DNA of 64,000 nt from Bacteroidales bacterium (lineage in GTDB: Bacteria > Bacteroidota > Bacteroidia > Bacteroidales > GCA-2748055), in assembly GCA_029931975.1 (NCBI GenBank), contig JAOZQY010000011.1, positions 1 through 64,000 of the forward strand. Reading direction: 5' to 3'. The notes under the pieces are model-generated. The model saw nothing but the letters and a program-made list of their open reading frames with translations, did no database searches and was not told the origin of the DNA. Position numbers and translations under genes: made by a program. Every line of letters begins with the position of its first letter. Within the stretch, counting starts at the first letter, position 1. Below are positions 1-8,197 of the stretch, one piece after another.

Positions 1-247
1 GAGCATAAAGTGCCCTCTTCTTCCTTGGCAATACTATTAACACTTTGGCCCGTATCAACCTTCCGGCATGTACCCTGGTGAATAAAGTTGCTGGTAATAA
101 ACCTGAAGGCGTTTATATCATCCTAGCATGGGAATAGACCGGAGCGCCATTGACAATATACTGAACAAGATCATCTTTCTCATAGACACCAAGGTTGTCG
201 TTGACCAGCCGTGCTTCTCTGGGGAATATTGGTAAGTTTAGTTGCAT
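1..247 (-). pseudogene. Edge fragment of a frameshifted HTH/transposase-like gene
   Basis: Read on the minus strand, an ATG at 247 opens a coding-looking frame of 44 codons (it contains VNDNLGVYEKDD and IVNGAPVYSHA) that ends in TAA at 113-115. Shifting one base just before that stop continues a plausible protein (NAFRFITSNFIHQGTCRKVD) out of the window. The pattern resembles the N-terminus of helix-turn-helix transposase-like proteins of Bacteroidota, but this is recalled similarity, not a search. A GGGAG stretch just before the ATG could be a ribosome binding site. The rest of the gene lies left of the window, so its state there is unknown. Function is not assigned. Confidence 0.4.
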
Positions 248-370
248 GCTCCCAAAGATACCGCATTTTCTCTTTGCGAACATTCTTATGGAAATGCCTA
301 TTTTTAGGCTACCAACTCAGGAGTTCTGAAGATAAGTGTGCGTAATGTCGGAATTACAAGATGACCTTGT

Positions 371-2713
371 TTAGAAATTCAGACGATAGAGGAAATTTAT
401 AGTAAAAGATGACTGGTAATTGAATTCGACTGATTCATTGTTTATATCATAGTACTGACTATAGATATTTTGATGGTTGGTCAGGTTTTGAAAGTCAATG
501 GCCCATTCATGTGACATTTTTTTCATAAACATCTTATAGCTTAGTCGAAGATCAGTTCTGAAGTATGGATCAGCCCTCTGCTCGTATGCCAATGTAGGCT
601 CATACACTGTATAGCCATTTTCCTTTGTGGATTCTATGTCGATAGCCTGAAACCGCTTGCCGCCTGCATAGACGGTTCTGACATCAATCCCCATTAAGCT
701 CTTTCCAATATTAAACTCGTAACCCGCCAGAAGGTTAGTGATAAAATTCCCGTTAAACTGCGAGTTTCGCCATTGCTTGTCAAGTGTTAGATATTTTGAT
801 TGGTACAATGTGCCAGTGGCAAGGAAATAGAAGCCCTCGGAGAGATAGTGTTCAAGGGTTAATTCCAATCCATAATTTTTCCCAAGTCCTTCATTTACAA
901 GTGAGTCAACGCGTTGCTGATGAAAGCTTGAACCATAGTTTGCCATACTGAATGTTGAGCCAGCAATTTCAACCGGAATATCAAATAAGTACTGATAATA
1001 TCCTTCAAGCTTCAAGCGAAAGTTCTTGGTGACCATTCGATTATAGCTGGCAGCCAGTTGATGGCTTTTTGTCATTCCAAGGTCTAGATTTGTGGTGAGA
1101 CTAGTTCCGTCTTCCAAATAGCTCTGAGTAAAGTATACCAGGAGAGGTTGGATCTGACTATGAAATCCATAGCCAAAGCCAAAACTATTTTTATTATTTG
1201 GCTCCCATTTCAAACTGGCTCGGGGTTCAAGAGCTATGGTATTGTTTAGGCCCATATGCTGAAGATGAAGACCACCTGAAGAGGAGACCTGTTCAGACAG
1301 ATAATGATTGATCTGTACAAATCCCTCAGTAAACAGCCATGGCTTGTCCTTCCATTCAGTTACCACTTCATATTGATCTCTGCTCCGTTCCACACTATCT
1401 ATATAGTTTGCCTTTGTTACCAGGCTTCTAAAGCCGGCTTCAGCATAAGTTCGTTTATTGAAGCGATGCTTGAGTGTTGATTTGATCTGGTAATGCGTTT
1501 CCTGATTATCTTCGCCGTAATAAATCCACTCTTCGTTAGTGTCGAAATTTAATGAATCAATTTTTGTTTGTACCTGATGGCCACTAATACCTATCTGGGT
1601 TCTAATCCTTGTATCATCGGAGAAGAAATAGGTATGGTTTACTCCCACCGTTGCCATTTTTGATCCATTACGTGTATTAAAACCTGCGGCATTATCGAAG
1701 TTGTTTTTATTGTCTTCTTGTTGCTCGAACTGAATGTCGCTGAAACCACCTAAACCGAAGAGTTGGAATCTTCCTGCTTTCTCGGTAGGTAGATCAAATT
1801 TAAAAGAAAGATCCTGGTAATTGGGAACAGCTCCACCGGCAACATCAAATCCCAACTTATCCATCAAGGCCATTGTGCTATACCTGTAGTTCAGAATATA
1901 GCTTCCATTTCCACCTTTCTTAAAAGGACCTTCAGTACCCAGTTCAAAACCATTAAATCCTACCTGAAACACACTTTGTCTCTTCTGTTTGCTCCCCGAG
2001 CGCATACGAAGGTCAAAAACCCCTGAAGTGGCATTTCCAAATTCAGCAGGAAAAGCACCGGAGTAGAAATCACTATTTGTAAGAAGGTTATTATTAAGCA
2101 TGCTTACGGGTCCCCCGGTGCTTCCGGCAGCACCGAAGTGGTTCGGATTTGGAATAGGGAGGCCGTCAAGACGCCATAAGAGACCTGAAGGAGCGTTACC
2201 CCGAATAACAATATCATTTCGCTGATCACCTGCGATTATTACGCCAGCGTAATTTTGAGCCATTCGTGCCGGATCACCCAGACTCCCTGCATATCTTTCT
2301 GTTTGTTCCACTGAAAATGAACGGACACTTACAGAAGCCATCTGGTTTCGAGGTGCATCCTGTCTGGTGCCTGATTTAATTACTACCTCTCCAAAATCAA
2401 TTCTGCTTTCTTTAAGTTGAAGATTTACTGTGGCATCTTTCCCTGCCTTTACCAAAATATTAGGTATAAGCTGAGGCTTATACCCGATGAAGCTTATCTG
2501 GATTGTATATCTACCCGGCTTCAGTACATCCAGTACGAAAGCACCATTTTCATCACTGATTGTCCCTAGAATGAGATCGCCCGAAACCACCACGACATTT
2601 GCACCTGGAAGAGGAATTTCCATCTCTTCATCTGTAACTGTACCGGTAATGGCTTGTCCAAGGCAGGAAAGAGGAAATAACAGAAAAGCAAGGAATAGAT
2701 TGGTGAAGTTCAT
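371..2713 (-). CDS. TonB-dependent outer membrane receptor with carboxypeptidase-regulatory-like domain
   Basis: The 780-residue protein has a signal peptide (about residues 1-19, ending SCLGQA), a carboxypeptidase-regulatory-like beta-sandwich (about 22-105, ITGTVTDEE to the PGRYTIQISFIGYKP strand), a plug domain (about 130-235, with DIVIRGNAPSG and LDGLPIPNPNHFG) and a long aromatic-rich beta-barrel ending in phenylalanine, as outer membrane barrels do. Such receptors import a substrate too large or scarce for porins using TonB energy. No SusD partner lies next to it, so a glycan-uptake SusC role is not supported; metal chelate or another small ligand is possible. It sits just downstream of a LytTR-domain gene in the same direction, with 20-bp tandem repeats between them that are probably its operator. 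Confidence 0.9.
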   Translation of the reverse strand: MNFTNLFLAFLLFPLSCLGQAITGTVTDEEMEIPLPGANVVVVSGDLILGTISDENGAFVLDVLKPGRYTIQISFIGYKPQLIPNILVKAGKDATVNLQLKESRIDFGEVVIKSGTRQDAPRNQMASVSVRSFSVEQTERYAGSLGDPARMAQNYAGVIIAGDQRNDIVIRGNAPSGLLWRLDGLPIPNPNHFGAAGSTGGPVSMLNNNLLTNSDFYSGAFPAEFGNATSGVFDLRMRSGSKQKRQSVFQVGFNGFELGTEGPFKKGGNGSYILNYRYSTMALMDKLGFDVAGGAVPNYQDLSFKFDLPTEKAGRFQLFGLGGFSDIQFEQQEDNKNNFDNAAGFNTRNGSKMATVGVNHTYFFSDDTRIRTQIGISGHQVQTKIDSLNFDTNEEWIYYGEDNQETHYQIKSTLKHRFNKRTYAEAGFRSLVTKANYIDSVERSRDQYEVVTEWKDKPWLFTEGFVQINHYLSEQVSSSGGLHLQHMGLNNTIALEPRASLKWEPNNKNSFGFGYGFHSQIQPLLVYFTQSYLEDGTSLTTNLDLGMTKSHQLAASYNRMVTKNFRLKLEGYYQYLFDIPVEIAGSTFSMANYGSSFHQQRVDSLVNEGLGKNYGLELTLEHYLSEGFYFLATGTLYQSKYLTLDKQWRNSQFNGNFITNLLAGYEFNIGKSLMGIDVRTVYAGGKRFQAIDIESTKENGYTVYEPTLAYEQRADPYFRTDLRLSYKMFMKKMSHEWAIDFQNLTNHQNIYSQYYDINNESVEFNYQSSFTINFLYRLNF

Positions 2714-2774
2714 AAGTCTAATTCTTTCATTGTTCAGACGAAACTATACAATGAAAAGCGCAGAAATAAACTTA

Positions 2775-2843
2775 TGTGATATAGGGGACTTGTTTGTGAT
2801 ATATCGGACTCGACTGTGATGCCCGGGCTAGGTTTGTGACAAA
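2775..2843. repeat. Four tandem TGTGAY repeats at exact 20-bp spacing (putative LytTR operator)
   Basis: On the plus strand TGTGAT begins at 2775, 2795 and 2815 and TGTGAC at 2835, so the period is exactly 20 bp. The first two copies share nine bases (TGTGATATA; TATATCACA on the coding strand of the receptor gene). The array lies upstream of the TonB receptor start and runs into the last codons of the LytTR gene. LytTR regulators are known to bind pairs of about 9-bp direct repeats roughly two helical turns apart, so this is a likely binding site of the neighbouring regulator. The role is inference; the repeats themselves are directly visible. Confidence 0.7.
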
Positions 2844-3685
2844 CGGGAAACATCGAATTGGCGGCTGACGAGAGCTTTCATATCCGTATATTTCAGGTGT
2901 AGTACATAGCCTCGGGCATTTCCCGAGATACTATCGATGAATTGTTTGTTGATGATATAAGACTGGTGGCAACGTATAAACTGAGGATAGTTACTAAATT
3001 GATCTTCAATTCTCTTCAGAGAGGCCCGAATTATTTCTCTTTTTGTTGTCTCTCCTGTCCAGCGATAAACAGACACATAGTTACCTTCGCTTTTAACACA
3101 GATAAGGTTTGAGGTGCGCAGCTTCAACTTGTCCTTCTTGCCCATGCCAAAAAGAATAATCTCGGTATCACAAAGCTTTTGTGGAAGCGAATTTATCCTT
3201 TCAGAGATGCTAGTAGCAATCTTTGTATGTCGCATGAAATAGATTCTTTCAAACCAGAATAGGAGTACAACCACAGGAAATATTCCTACTGCAAGTGTCA
3301 CTCCAAGAAAGTATAATAGACTCCGTGATCCATCAACATGAAAGGACCCGAAACGAAAGAATAACCAGTTGGCGAAAGCAATTGTAATTATGTTCCATAT
3401 ACTGGCGAACAAGGCAGTGCCAACGGTGTATTCATCTGAATTGAAAACTTTGGCAAACAGAATGGCAATGAGTGCAAAATTCATGATCATCACCACCGTA
3501 GTGATCAGACCGTATCCCAATGAAATTAGCCAAGCAGACTCATAGGTATCCATGCTGGAAAATGGATTAAATAAAGCGAGGAATCCGAAGATAAACAGGC
3601 CAAACAGAAGTGAAATCAAGGAGTTCTTCCATAGATTAGTACCAATGGGAAAAGGACGTCTTAGCCAGTTTAGTAGTCCATTCAT
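2828..3685 (-). CDS. Membrane-anchored LytTR-family DNA-binding regulator
   Basis: The 285-residue protein has four hydrophobic segments (about 22-40, 53-78, 90-112 and 122-146) and a C-terminal LytTR DNA-binding domain (about 185-283). The domain shows the family pattern VKSEGNYVSVY, the IRASLKRIEDQF helix and FIRCHQSYIIN. There is no receiver domain or kinase, so signal input would be through the membrane part, or the protein acts with an unlinked kinase. It is followed 114 bp downstream by the TonB receptor gene, and the gap carries the 20-bp repeats described separately. It most likely controls that receptor, but this is inference from position. Confidence 0.88.
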   Translation of the reverse strand: MNGLLNWLRRPFPIGTNLWKNSLISLLFGLFIFGFLALFNPFSSMDTYESAWLISLGYGLITTVVMIMNFALIAILFAKVFNSDEYTVGTALFASIWNIITIAFANWLFFRFGSFHVDGSRSLLYFLGVTLAVGIFPVVVLLFWFERIYFMRHTKIATSISERINSLPQKLCDTEIILFGMGKKDKLKLRTSNLICVKSEGNYVSVYRWTGETTKREIIRASLKRIEDQFSNYPQFIRCHQSYIINKQFIDSISGNARGYVLHLKYTDMKALVSRQFDVSRLSQT

Positions 3686-3823
3686 ATTTAGTGCTCAGCA
3701 ATACTATTATAATTCCAGGCAACAGGAGCTTAAATATAGAGAATATTTCGTCTGGTGTCATCCATTTTCCAGCAGAGGCTGACTTGCCGAATTCTTTTTT
3801 GCTTGCAGGCCAGGCTCGTATAA

Positions 3824-3938
3824 AAGGATATACGCAAGGAGCTCGAGGCCATTGTATATGAATCCGGATGAATCCGGCATACAGACCGGACTTGTGAATG
3901 TCTATGTGTAGGGAGCAACTGCAGGAATTATGATTCAA
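3824..3938 (+). pseudogene. Decayed YjbQ-family (UPF0047) gene, copy 1
   Basis: The plus strand reads KDIRKELEAIVYESG in one frame, then after a frame change GIQTGLVNVYV, stop, GATAGIMIQ. This matches the conserved core of the YjbQ/UPF0047 family. The frame change is explained by a 10-bp tandem duplication (GAATCCGG at 3860 and again at 3870). The stop at 3909-3911 is TAG where the family has glutamine, so a CAG to TAG change is likely. Neither end of the gene is recognisable. It occupies the 288-bp gap between the ABC permease and the LytTR gene, on the opposite strand to both; apart from this relic I see nothing in that gap. Confidence 0.65.
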
Positions 3939-3973
3939 TTCCATATGATGGCCCCTCTTCAAGAGCAAAGCAG

Positions 3974-4711
3974 TTAAAGAATCCATTTTTTTCGAACATT
4001 TCTGAGGCTCAGAAAAAACAGTAATGTGCAGAAGAATAGAAGAACTATAATATTGATCCCTACAGATATGCTGTTTTTGCCAAGTATCGCTCCATGTAAC
4101 ATATCTGCTCCATAGGTTAGAGGAAGAAGGTAGGAGATAGGTTTTAAAAAAAAAGGTAATGAGCTAATCGGGAAGAAGAGGCCACAGAGAAAAATCATAG
4201 GAAAACGGAAAAAATTTGAAAAGGTCTGAGCTTCAAAGACTTCATTTACAGCTACTGCAATAAATAATCCCAGGAATGTAGAAACTACAGCAATCAGGAT
4301 TACAGCTGGAATAAAAACAAACCATGCCACATGTGACATATCAATAAAAAAGGCTGCCATTATTATTGGAACAAAGGAGTTGATTATTCCGAAAATAATA
4401 GCCCCGGAGGTCTTTGCAAGCATCAGCACTTCCAGGGGGATTGGAGCCAGCAAAAGCCTGTCAAAAGACCGGTTTTTTTTCTCAAAAGTAACAGTCACGG
4501 ACAAGAGTGAAGTCGTTCCAAATAAAATGGATAATGCGACCACACCAGGGAGGATAGACTGAACACTCTCAATATTATTCCCGGATTTAATGAAAAACAT
4601 ACCTGTCCAGGCCAGGGGAAAAATAATTCCCCAACTGATGTTAGGTGGTTTGAGATAATAGGTCTTGAAGTCCTTCTTCAGGATATTCCAGAATGCGGTA
4701 AATGTTTTCAT
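3974..4711 (-). CDS. ABC-2 type transporter permease
   Basis: The 245-residue protein is hydrophobic with six predicted membrane segments and the typical ABC-2 fold: an amphipathic N-terminus, paired helices, and a final helix before the basic tail RKKWIL. It would form the membrane channel of an exporter with the ATPase encoded upstream. Its ATG overlaps the stop of that gene by four bases, so the two are translationally coupled. Substrate cannot be read from sequence; related DrrAB-like pairs export antibiotics or lipids. Copy 1 of the broken YjbQ gene lies just past its 3' end. Confidence 0.88.
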   Translation of the reverse strand: MKTFTAFWNILKKDFKTYYLKPPNISWGIIFPLAWTGMFFIKSGNNIESVQSILPGVVALSILFGTTSLLSVTVTFEKKNRSFDRLLLAPIPLEVLMLAKTSGAIIFGIINSFVPIIMAAFFIDMSHVAWFVFIPAVILIAVVSTFLGLFIAVAVNEVFEAQTFSNFFRFPMIFLCGLFFPISSLPFFLKPISYLLPLTYGADMLHGAILGKNSISVGINIIVLLFFCTLLFFLSLRNVRKKWIL

Positions 4712-5694
4712 GATGTTCCTCCTGATTTTTCTTTCTCATTTTTCATGGAATCAATTTTGATTCCTGTAATATCGACGAATACCTCCTCGAGACTTGGCTT
4801 GATTCTTAATGCTTCGAAAACATCAATATGCCTGTCTTCAAGAAAACGGATAAGTGGCCCAACAGGTATAGGTTTACTAGCTTCAATTCGCAAGACTCCT
4901 TCTTCCTGAATTATAATTTTCATTGATGGAAAATTATCTTCCATAGCTTTCTTAAGCTTTGTGATTCCCGGAGCACAGATGATTTTCAAGGTATGTCTAC
5001 TTTTAATGGGCTGAATAAGATTAGGTACGGAATCTATACGGATTATCTTTCCGGAAACAATGAAAGCTATACGATCACAGAGACGTTCAGCTTCTTCAAT
5101 GTAATGGGTGGTTAAAAATATTGTCGTACCCTTTTTATGCAACTCGCTTATAATTAGTCGCAATTGTCTTGCACTCATAACATCAATCCCTGTAGTTGGT
5201 TCATCAAGAAAAAGAATAGAAGGATGATGAATAATCCCTGCCGCAATGGTTAGTTTTCTTTTCATTCCTTTGGAATATCCGCCAAATTTTCTGTCGGCAG
5301 CTTTCACAAGATCAAATATCTCGAGAAGTTCCCTGGCTCTTACTTCTCTTTCGATCTTTTTTATACCATAAAGGGAAGCACAAAAGCACAGATTTTGAAA
5401 CCCGGATAGCTCGGGATATAAATTGCTGTCATCGGGGACAATCCCTATCAGGTGTTGGACTGTTTTCGGATTCCTGATACAATCTATATCATTCACATAT
5501 ATGTTTCCTGAATCAGGTCGTGCAAGACCTGTCAGCATATTAATTGTGGTGGTTTTCCCTGCACCATTTGGTCCGAGAAAACCGAAAAGTTCACCTGTGT
5601 AAACGTCGAAATCAATACCATTGACTGCCTTAACCTGGTCAAAGCTCTTGGTAATCTTCCGGACTTTAATTGCCGTATGCTTTCCGTTCTTCAT
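4708..5694 (-). CDS. ABC transporter ATP-binding protein (DrrA/CcmA-like)
   Basis: The 328-residue ATPase shows Walker A GPNGAGKTT (41-49), an ABC signature variant YSKGMKRKL, Walker B ILFLDEPTTGID and the switch histidine in TTHYIEEAE. About 110 residues follow the nucleotide-binding domain, matching the C-terminal extension of DrrA-type exporters. It pairs with the overlapping downstream permease. A ruined ArsR-type regulator gene sits 40 bp upstream in the same direction, so the pair was probably once repressed by it and may now be unregulated. Substrate is unknown. Confidence 0.9.
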   Translation of the reverse strand: MKNGKHTAIKVRKITKSFDQVKAVNGIDFDVYTGELFGFLGPNGAGKTTTINMLTGLARPDSGNIYVNDIDCIRNPKTVQHLIGIVPDDSNLYPELSGFQNLCFCASLYGIKKIEREVRARELLEIFDLVKAADRKFGGYSKGMKRKLTIAAGIIHHPSILFLDEPTTGIDVMSARQLRLIISELHKKGTTIFLTTHYIEEAERLCDRIAFIVSGKIIRIDSVPNLIQPIKSRHTLKIICAPGITKLKKAMEDNFPSMKIIIQEEGVLRIEASKPIPVGPLIRFLEDRHIDVFEALRIKPSLEEVFVDITGIKIDSMKNEKEKSGGTS

Positions 5695-5734
5695 ATTTTC
5701 TTTTTTATGCGAAAAGGTCTTTCTTTATTGAATG

Positions 5735-5969
5735 TTAATCAGATAATGTATCCTCATTAATCCTGTAGTGAACGTAATAGCCTTCCTTCTCAGTAGCAAC
5801 AATTTTCGCGTCACGAAGTATACGAAGATGTTATGAAATCACAGCTGAAGTTAAACCTGGTTTTCTGGACAGTGCATTCACGCACATAGGTTGTTTCTTA
5901 AGCAGCTCTATAACTTGAATACGCGTTTTTACTGACAGGACTTTGAATATCCGGGCTTTTAGTCGACAT
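5735..5969 (-). pseudogene. Inactivated ArsR/SmtB-family transcriptional regulator
   Basis: On the minus strand an ATG at 5967-5969 starts MSTK, and the frame then shifts at a run of four A's; one A fewer gives MSTKARIFKVLSVKTRIQVI. The remainder reads as a winged helix: IELLKKQPMCVNALSRKPG, LTSAVIS, stop, HLRILRDAKIVATEKEGYY, ending at TAA 5735-5737. The internal TAA at 5831-5833 stands where the recognition helix normally has glutamine (SQHLRIL), so a CAA to TAA change is likely. The length is 78 codons plus one base. It is the first gene of the exporter operon. The two lesions together make expression of a full protein very unlikely unless the assembly is wrong. Confidence 0.75.
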
Positions 5970-6157
5970 CATTTGTAAATATTTCTTTTATTTAAGCGTG
6001 TGCGCAAATACTATACAATATTGGAATTATATTTTTAATCATTGATCGGGTTGCTTATAAAAACTTCAAACACTTTTCAAGTTAAGCTTTTAATGAAAAC
6101 CTGCTCATGATGTAGCTTTTCAGTGGAGAAAAAAATGAGATTTCTGAGTGGATTGCA

Positions 6158-6165
6158 TACTTTTG
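6158..6165 (+). promoter_or_regulatory. Candidate -7 element (TACTTTTG) before YjbQ copy 2
   Basis: TACTTTTG matches the Bacteroidota -7 consensus TAnnTTTG exactly and lies 22 bases before the ATG at 6188. No good -33 TTTG is seen at the expected distance. The rest of the 218-bp gap between the arsR relic and this site is AT-rich with no recognisable gene. Confidence 0.4.
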
Positions 6166-6187
6166 TTCTGAGGGATAGATTTAAGAA

Positions 6188-6361
6188 ATGCAACGAATCA
6201 TTAAGATCGCTACACTGGTACAAAACGGATTGTATGATATCACTCGACAGGTAGAGGCTATTGTATCAGAAAGCGGCGTGCAATCCGGCATGGTCACTGT
6301 CTACGCCCAAGGAGCAACTGCGGGAATGATCCCAGAGCAAGTGTTTAGAGTTGTGCGGTAA
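6188..6361 (+). pseudogene. Truncated YjbQ-family (UPF0047) gene, copy 2
   Basis: This 57-residue frame starts MQRIIKIATLVQNGLYDIT and runs through VQSGMVTVYAQGATAGM, the N-terminal part of the YjbQ/UPF0047 fold. Family members are about 130-140 residues, so over half is missing. After AGM the expected IQEN is replaced by IPEQVF and a stop; removing one C near 6330 restores only the next residue or two before the sequence becomes that of the convergent DUF4252 gene, which it overlaps by 17 bases. It has a plausible promoter and start codon but lacks the conserved C-terminal histidine region, so it is unlikely to work. Confidence 0.65.
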
Positions 6362-6848
6362 AACTGAGCTCGTCCACCCCTGCCACATCGGCCAGGTTTT
6401 CCAGCAGGTTGCTGTCCATTCGTCCCCGCACGTGGACAAGCACATTGTTATCGCCCCCGACAATAACGATCAGGTCCCGGAGCTTGCCGTTTTTCTCACG
6501 GGCTGCGATGATCACGTCCTCGTCATCCTCATGCACCTCCAGCAACATTCTGTAGCCCTTGTTCATGTTGGAAAGATTGACCTCCTCGGTAAAGTTCACA
6601 CCCGGATAGAGTGCACTCTCTTCAATGGTGAGTACGGTTACTGAGCGCAGGGACTTTAGAAGCTCCTTCTCTTCCCGGTCGAGGTCCGCAATGGAGCCTG
6701 CCAGTTTCATTACAAATCCAGGGACCTTCAGGGCTACCACACCCTCTTCGCCTTTATACTGGTAGTAGAGCCTGTCAAAACCGGCAGGTTGAGCAAATAA
6801 GGTAATGCCGAAGGCAAGTATCAGTGTGGAAAGAATTAACTTTTTCAT
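6345..6848 (-). CDS. DUF4252 domain-containing secreted protein
   Basis: From the ATG at 6848 (chosen over 6875 because it begins the signal peptide MKKLILSTLILAFGITLFAQ) the protein has 167 residues. The mature part (FDRLYYQYKGEEGVVALKVP, then an alternating alpha/beta pattern ending VDELSFTAQL) fits the DUF4252 family, small exported proteins of Bacteroidota with no established function. It is the last gene of the minus-strand run that begins with sufB, though the 71-bp gap from queG allows separate transcription. Confidence 0.75.
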   Translation of the reverse strand: MKKLILSTLILAFGITLFAQPAGFDRLYYQYKGEEGVVALKVPGFVMKLAGSIADLDREEKELLKSLRSVTVLTIEESALYPGVNFTEEVNLSNMNKGYRMLLEVHEDDEDVIIAAREKNGKLRDLIVIVGGDNNVLVHVRGRMDSNLLENLADVAGVDELSFTAQL

Positions 6849-6919
6849 TTGGATCGTCTTAAGGTGTTCGATCATAAGACGAAGAAGCCTCCAGCTTGTT
6901 ACACGATTTCGGCTTTGGA

Positions 6920-7864
6920 TTAGGGATTTTTTTGCAGGGAGTCCAGATTGCTCTTTAGTTTTCTGTAGCCAGTCCGCTGAACGGGAGATTGATTAAACAG
7001 CAAGCTGAACTTCTCCCGGTCCAGGTTTTGCCAGTCCTCTCTCGACATTTCCATTAACTCCGGGTCCGGATTAAAACCGTGTTCCAGGTGGTTCAGGGCT
7101 TTGCGGTTCCAGGGACAAACATCCTGACAGATGTCGCAGCCAAAAACCCTGCCTGTCAACCTTACTTCAATGTCAGGAGAAATATCCCCTTTGTTTTCAA
7201 TGGTCTGGTAGGAGATGCACCGCTCCGAGTCGATGGTGCGATTATCCAGGATGGCCCCGGTGGGACAGGCTTCAATACAGCGGGTACAGCTACCACAGAA
7301 ATCACTCTCAGGGATGGTCTGATACTCCAGCCCCACGTTCAGGATAATTTCTCCTATAAAGACAAAAGATCCTGCGCTTCGGGAGATCAACATGGAGTTC
7401 TTCCCGATCCAGCCCAGTCCGGCCCGCTTTGCCCAGGCACGGTCGAGGACTGGGGCCGAATCCACAAATATCCTGCCCTCTGTTTCAGGATGCAGGGATT
7501 TGATGAATTCAAACAGCAGCTGCATTTTCTCCTTCATTACAAAGTGATAATCTCTTCCATAGGCGTATTTGGACAGAATGGGCGCTTTCAGGTCCCTTTG
7601 CTTCCTGTCCGTGTAGTAGTTGTATAGAAGTGAGATAACAGTTTTTGATCCTTCTACCAGCAGGGTGGGGTCAATGCGTTTCTCCTTATGATTGGCCATA
7701 TAGCTCATGCGGGCATGATAACCTTCCTTGAGCCATGCATTCAGTCTCTGAGCATCCTCGGACAAGGCTTCGGCTTTGGAGAAACCACATCCGGCAAATC
7801 CCAGTTCCAGGGCCTTTTTTTTAATGTGCTCTGACACTTTTTGTATGGATCTATCCTGATTCAC
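6920..7864 (-). CDS. queG: Epoxyqueuosine reductase QueG
   Basis: QueG reduces epoxyqueuosine to queuosine in tRNA using cobalamin and two [4Fe-4S] clusters. The 314-residue protein has cluster motif 1 at Cys190, 193, 196 and 200 (CGSCTRCIEAC) and cluster residues at Cys216, 243, 246 and 250 (CDICQDVC). The conserved catalytic region VDSAPVLDRAWAKRAGLGW holds Asp135, the proposed proton donor. Length is near the usual for the shorter QueG forms. The start is GTG at 7864, nine bases after the SufT-like gene. Its place at the end of the SUF operon fits its need for iron-sulfur clusters. Confidence 0.95.
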   Translation of the reverse strand: MNQDRSIQKVSEHIKKKALELGFAGCGFSKAEALSEDAQRLNAWLKEGYHARMSYMANHKEKRIDPTLLVEGSKTVISLLYNYYTDRKQRDLKAPILSKYAYGRDYHFVMKEKMQLLFEFIKSLHPETEGRIFVDSAPVLDRAWAKRAGLGWIGKNSMLISRSAGSFVFIGEIILNVGLEYQTIPESDFCGSCTRCIEACPTGAILDNRTIDSERCISYQTIENKGDISPDIEVRLTGRVFGCDICQDVCPWNRKALNHLEHGFNPDPELMEMSREDWQNLDREKFSLLFNQSPVQRTGYRKLKSNLDSLQKNP

Positions 7865-7873
7865 AACTAGGCA

Positions 7874-8197
7874 CTATAACAGGCCCAGTTCCAGCTTGGC
7901 CTCTTCTGTGAGCATGGATTTGTCCCACTGGGGTTCAAATACCAGGTTGATATTGGTTTTTTCCACCTCCTCAAGAGCATTTACTGCATTCTCTACATCC
8001 ATGATAAGGATATCTACCATGGGGCAGTTGGGTGCTGTGAGGGTCATGGTAATATTGGCTTCTTTCTGGTCGGTATAATCAATCTCATAGATCAATCCCA
8101 GGTCATATACATTCACAGGGATCTCAGGGTCGAACACTGTTTTCAGTGCTGCTACGATTTTTCCCTCTATCTCTAAAAAATCCAGTGATTCACTCAT
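7874..8197 (-). CDS. sufT: MIP18/DUF59 family iron-sulfur assembly protein (SufT-like)
   Basis: The 107-residue protein is a complete DUF59/MIP18 domain (DPEIPVNVYDLGLIYEI and MTLTAPNCPM, which contains the conserved cysteine). Relatives such as SufT and yeast Cia2 help mature iron-sulfur proteins. Its ATG overlaps the stop of sufE as ATGA, so it is translated as part of the SUF operon. The precise biochemical step is not known from sequence. Confidence 0.88.
   Translation of the reverse strand: MSESLDFLEIEGKIVAALKTVFDPEIPVNVYDLGLIYEIDYTDQKEANITMTLTAPNCPMVDILIMDVENAVNALEEVEKTNINLVFEPQWDKSMLTEEAKLELGLL

Noticed and set aside
3636-3986. 116-codon minus-strand frame between the LytTR gene and the ABC permease
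   Set aside because: It overlaps both neighbours, and the opposite strand carries the YjbQ relic, which explains the sequence better.
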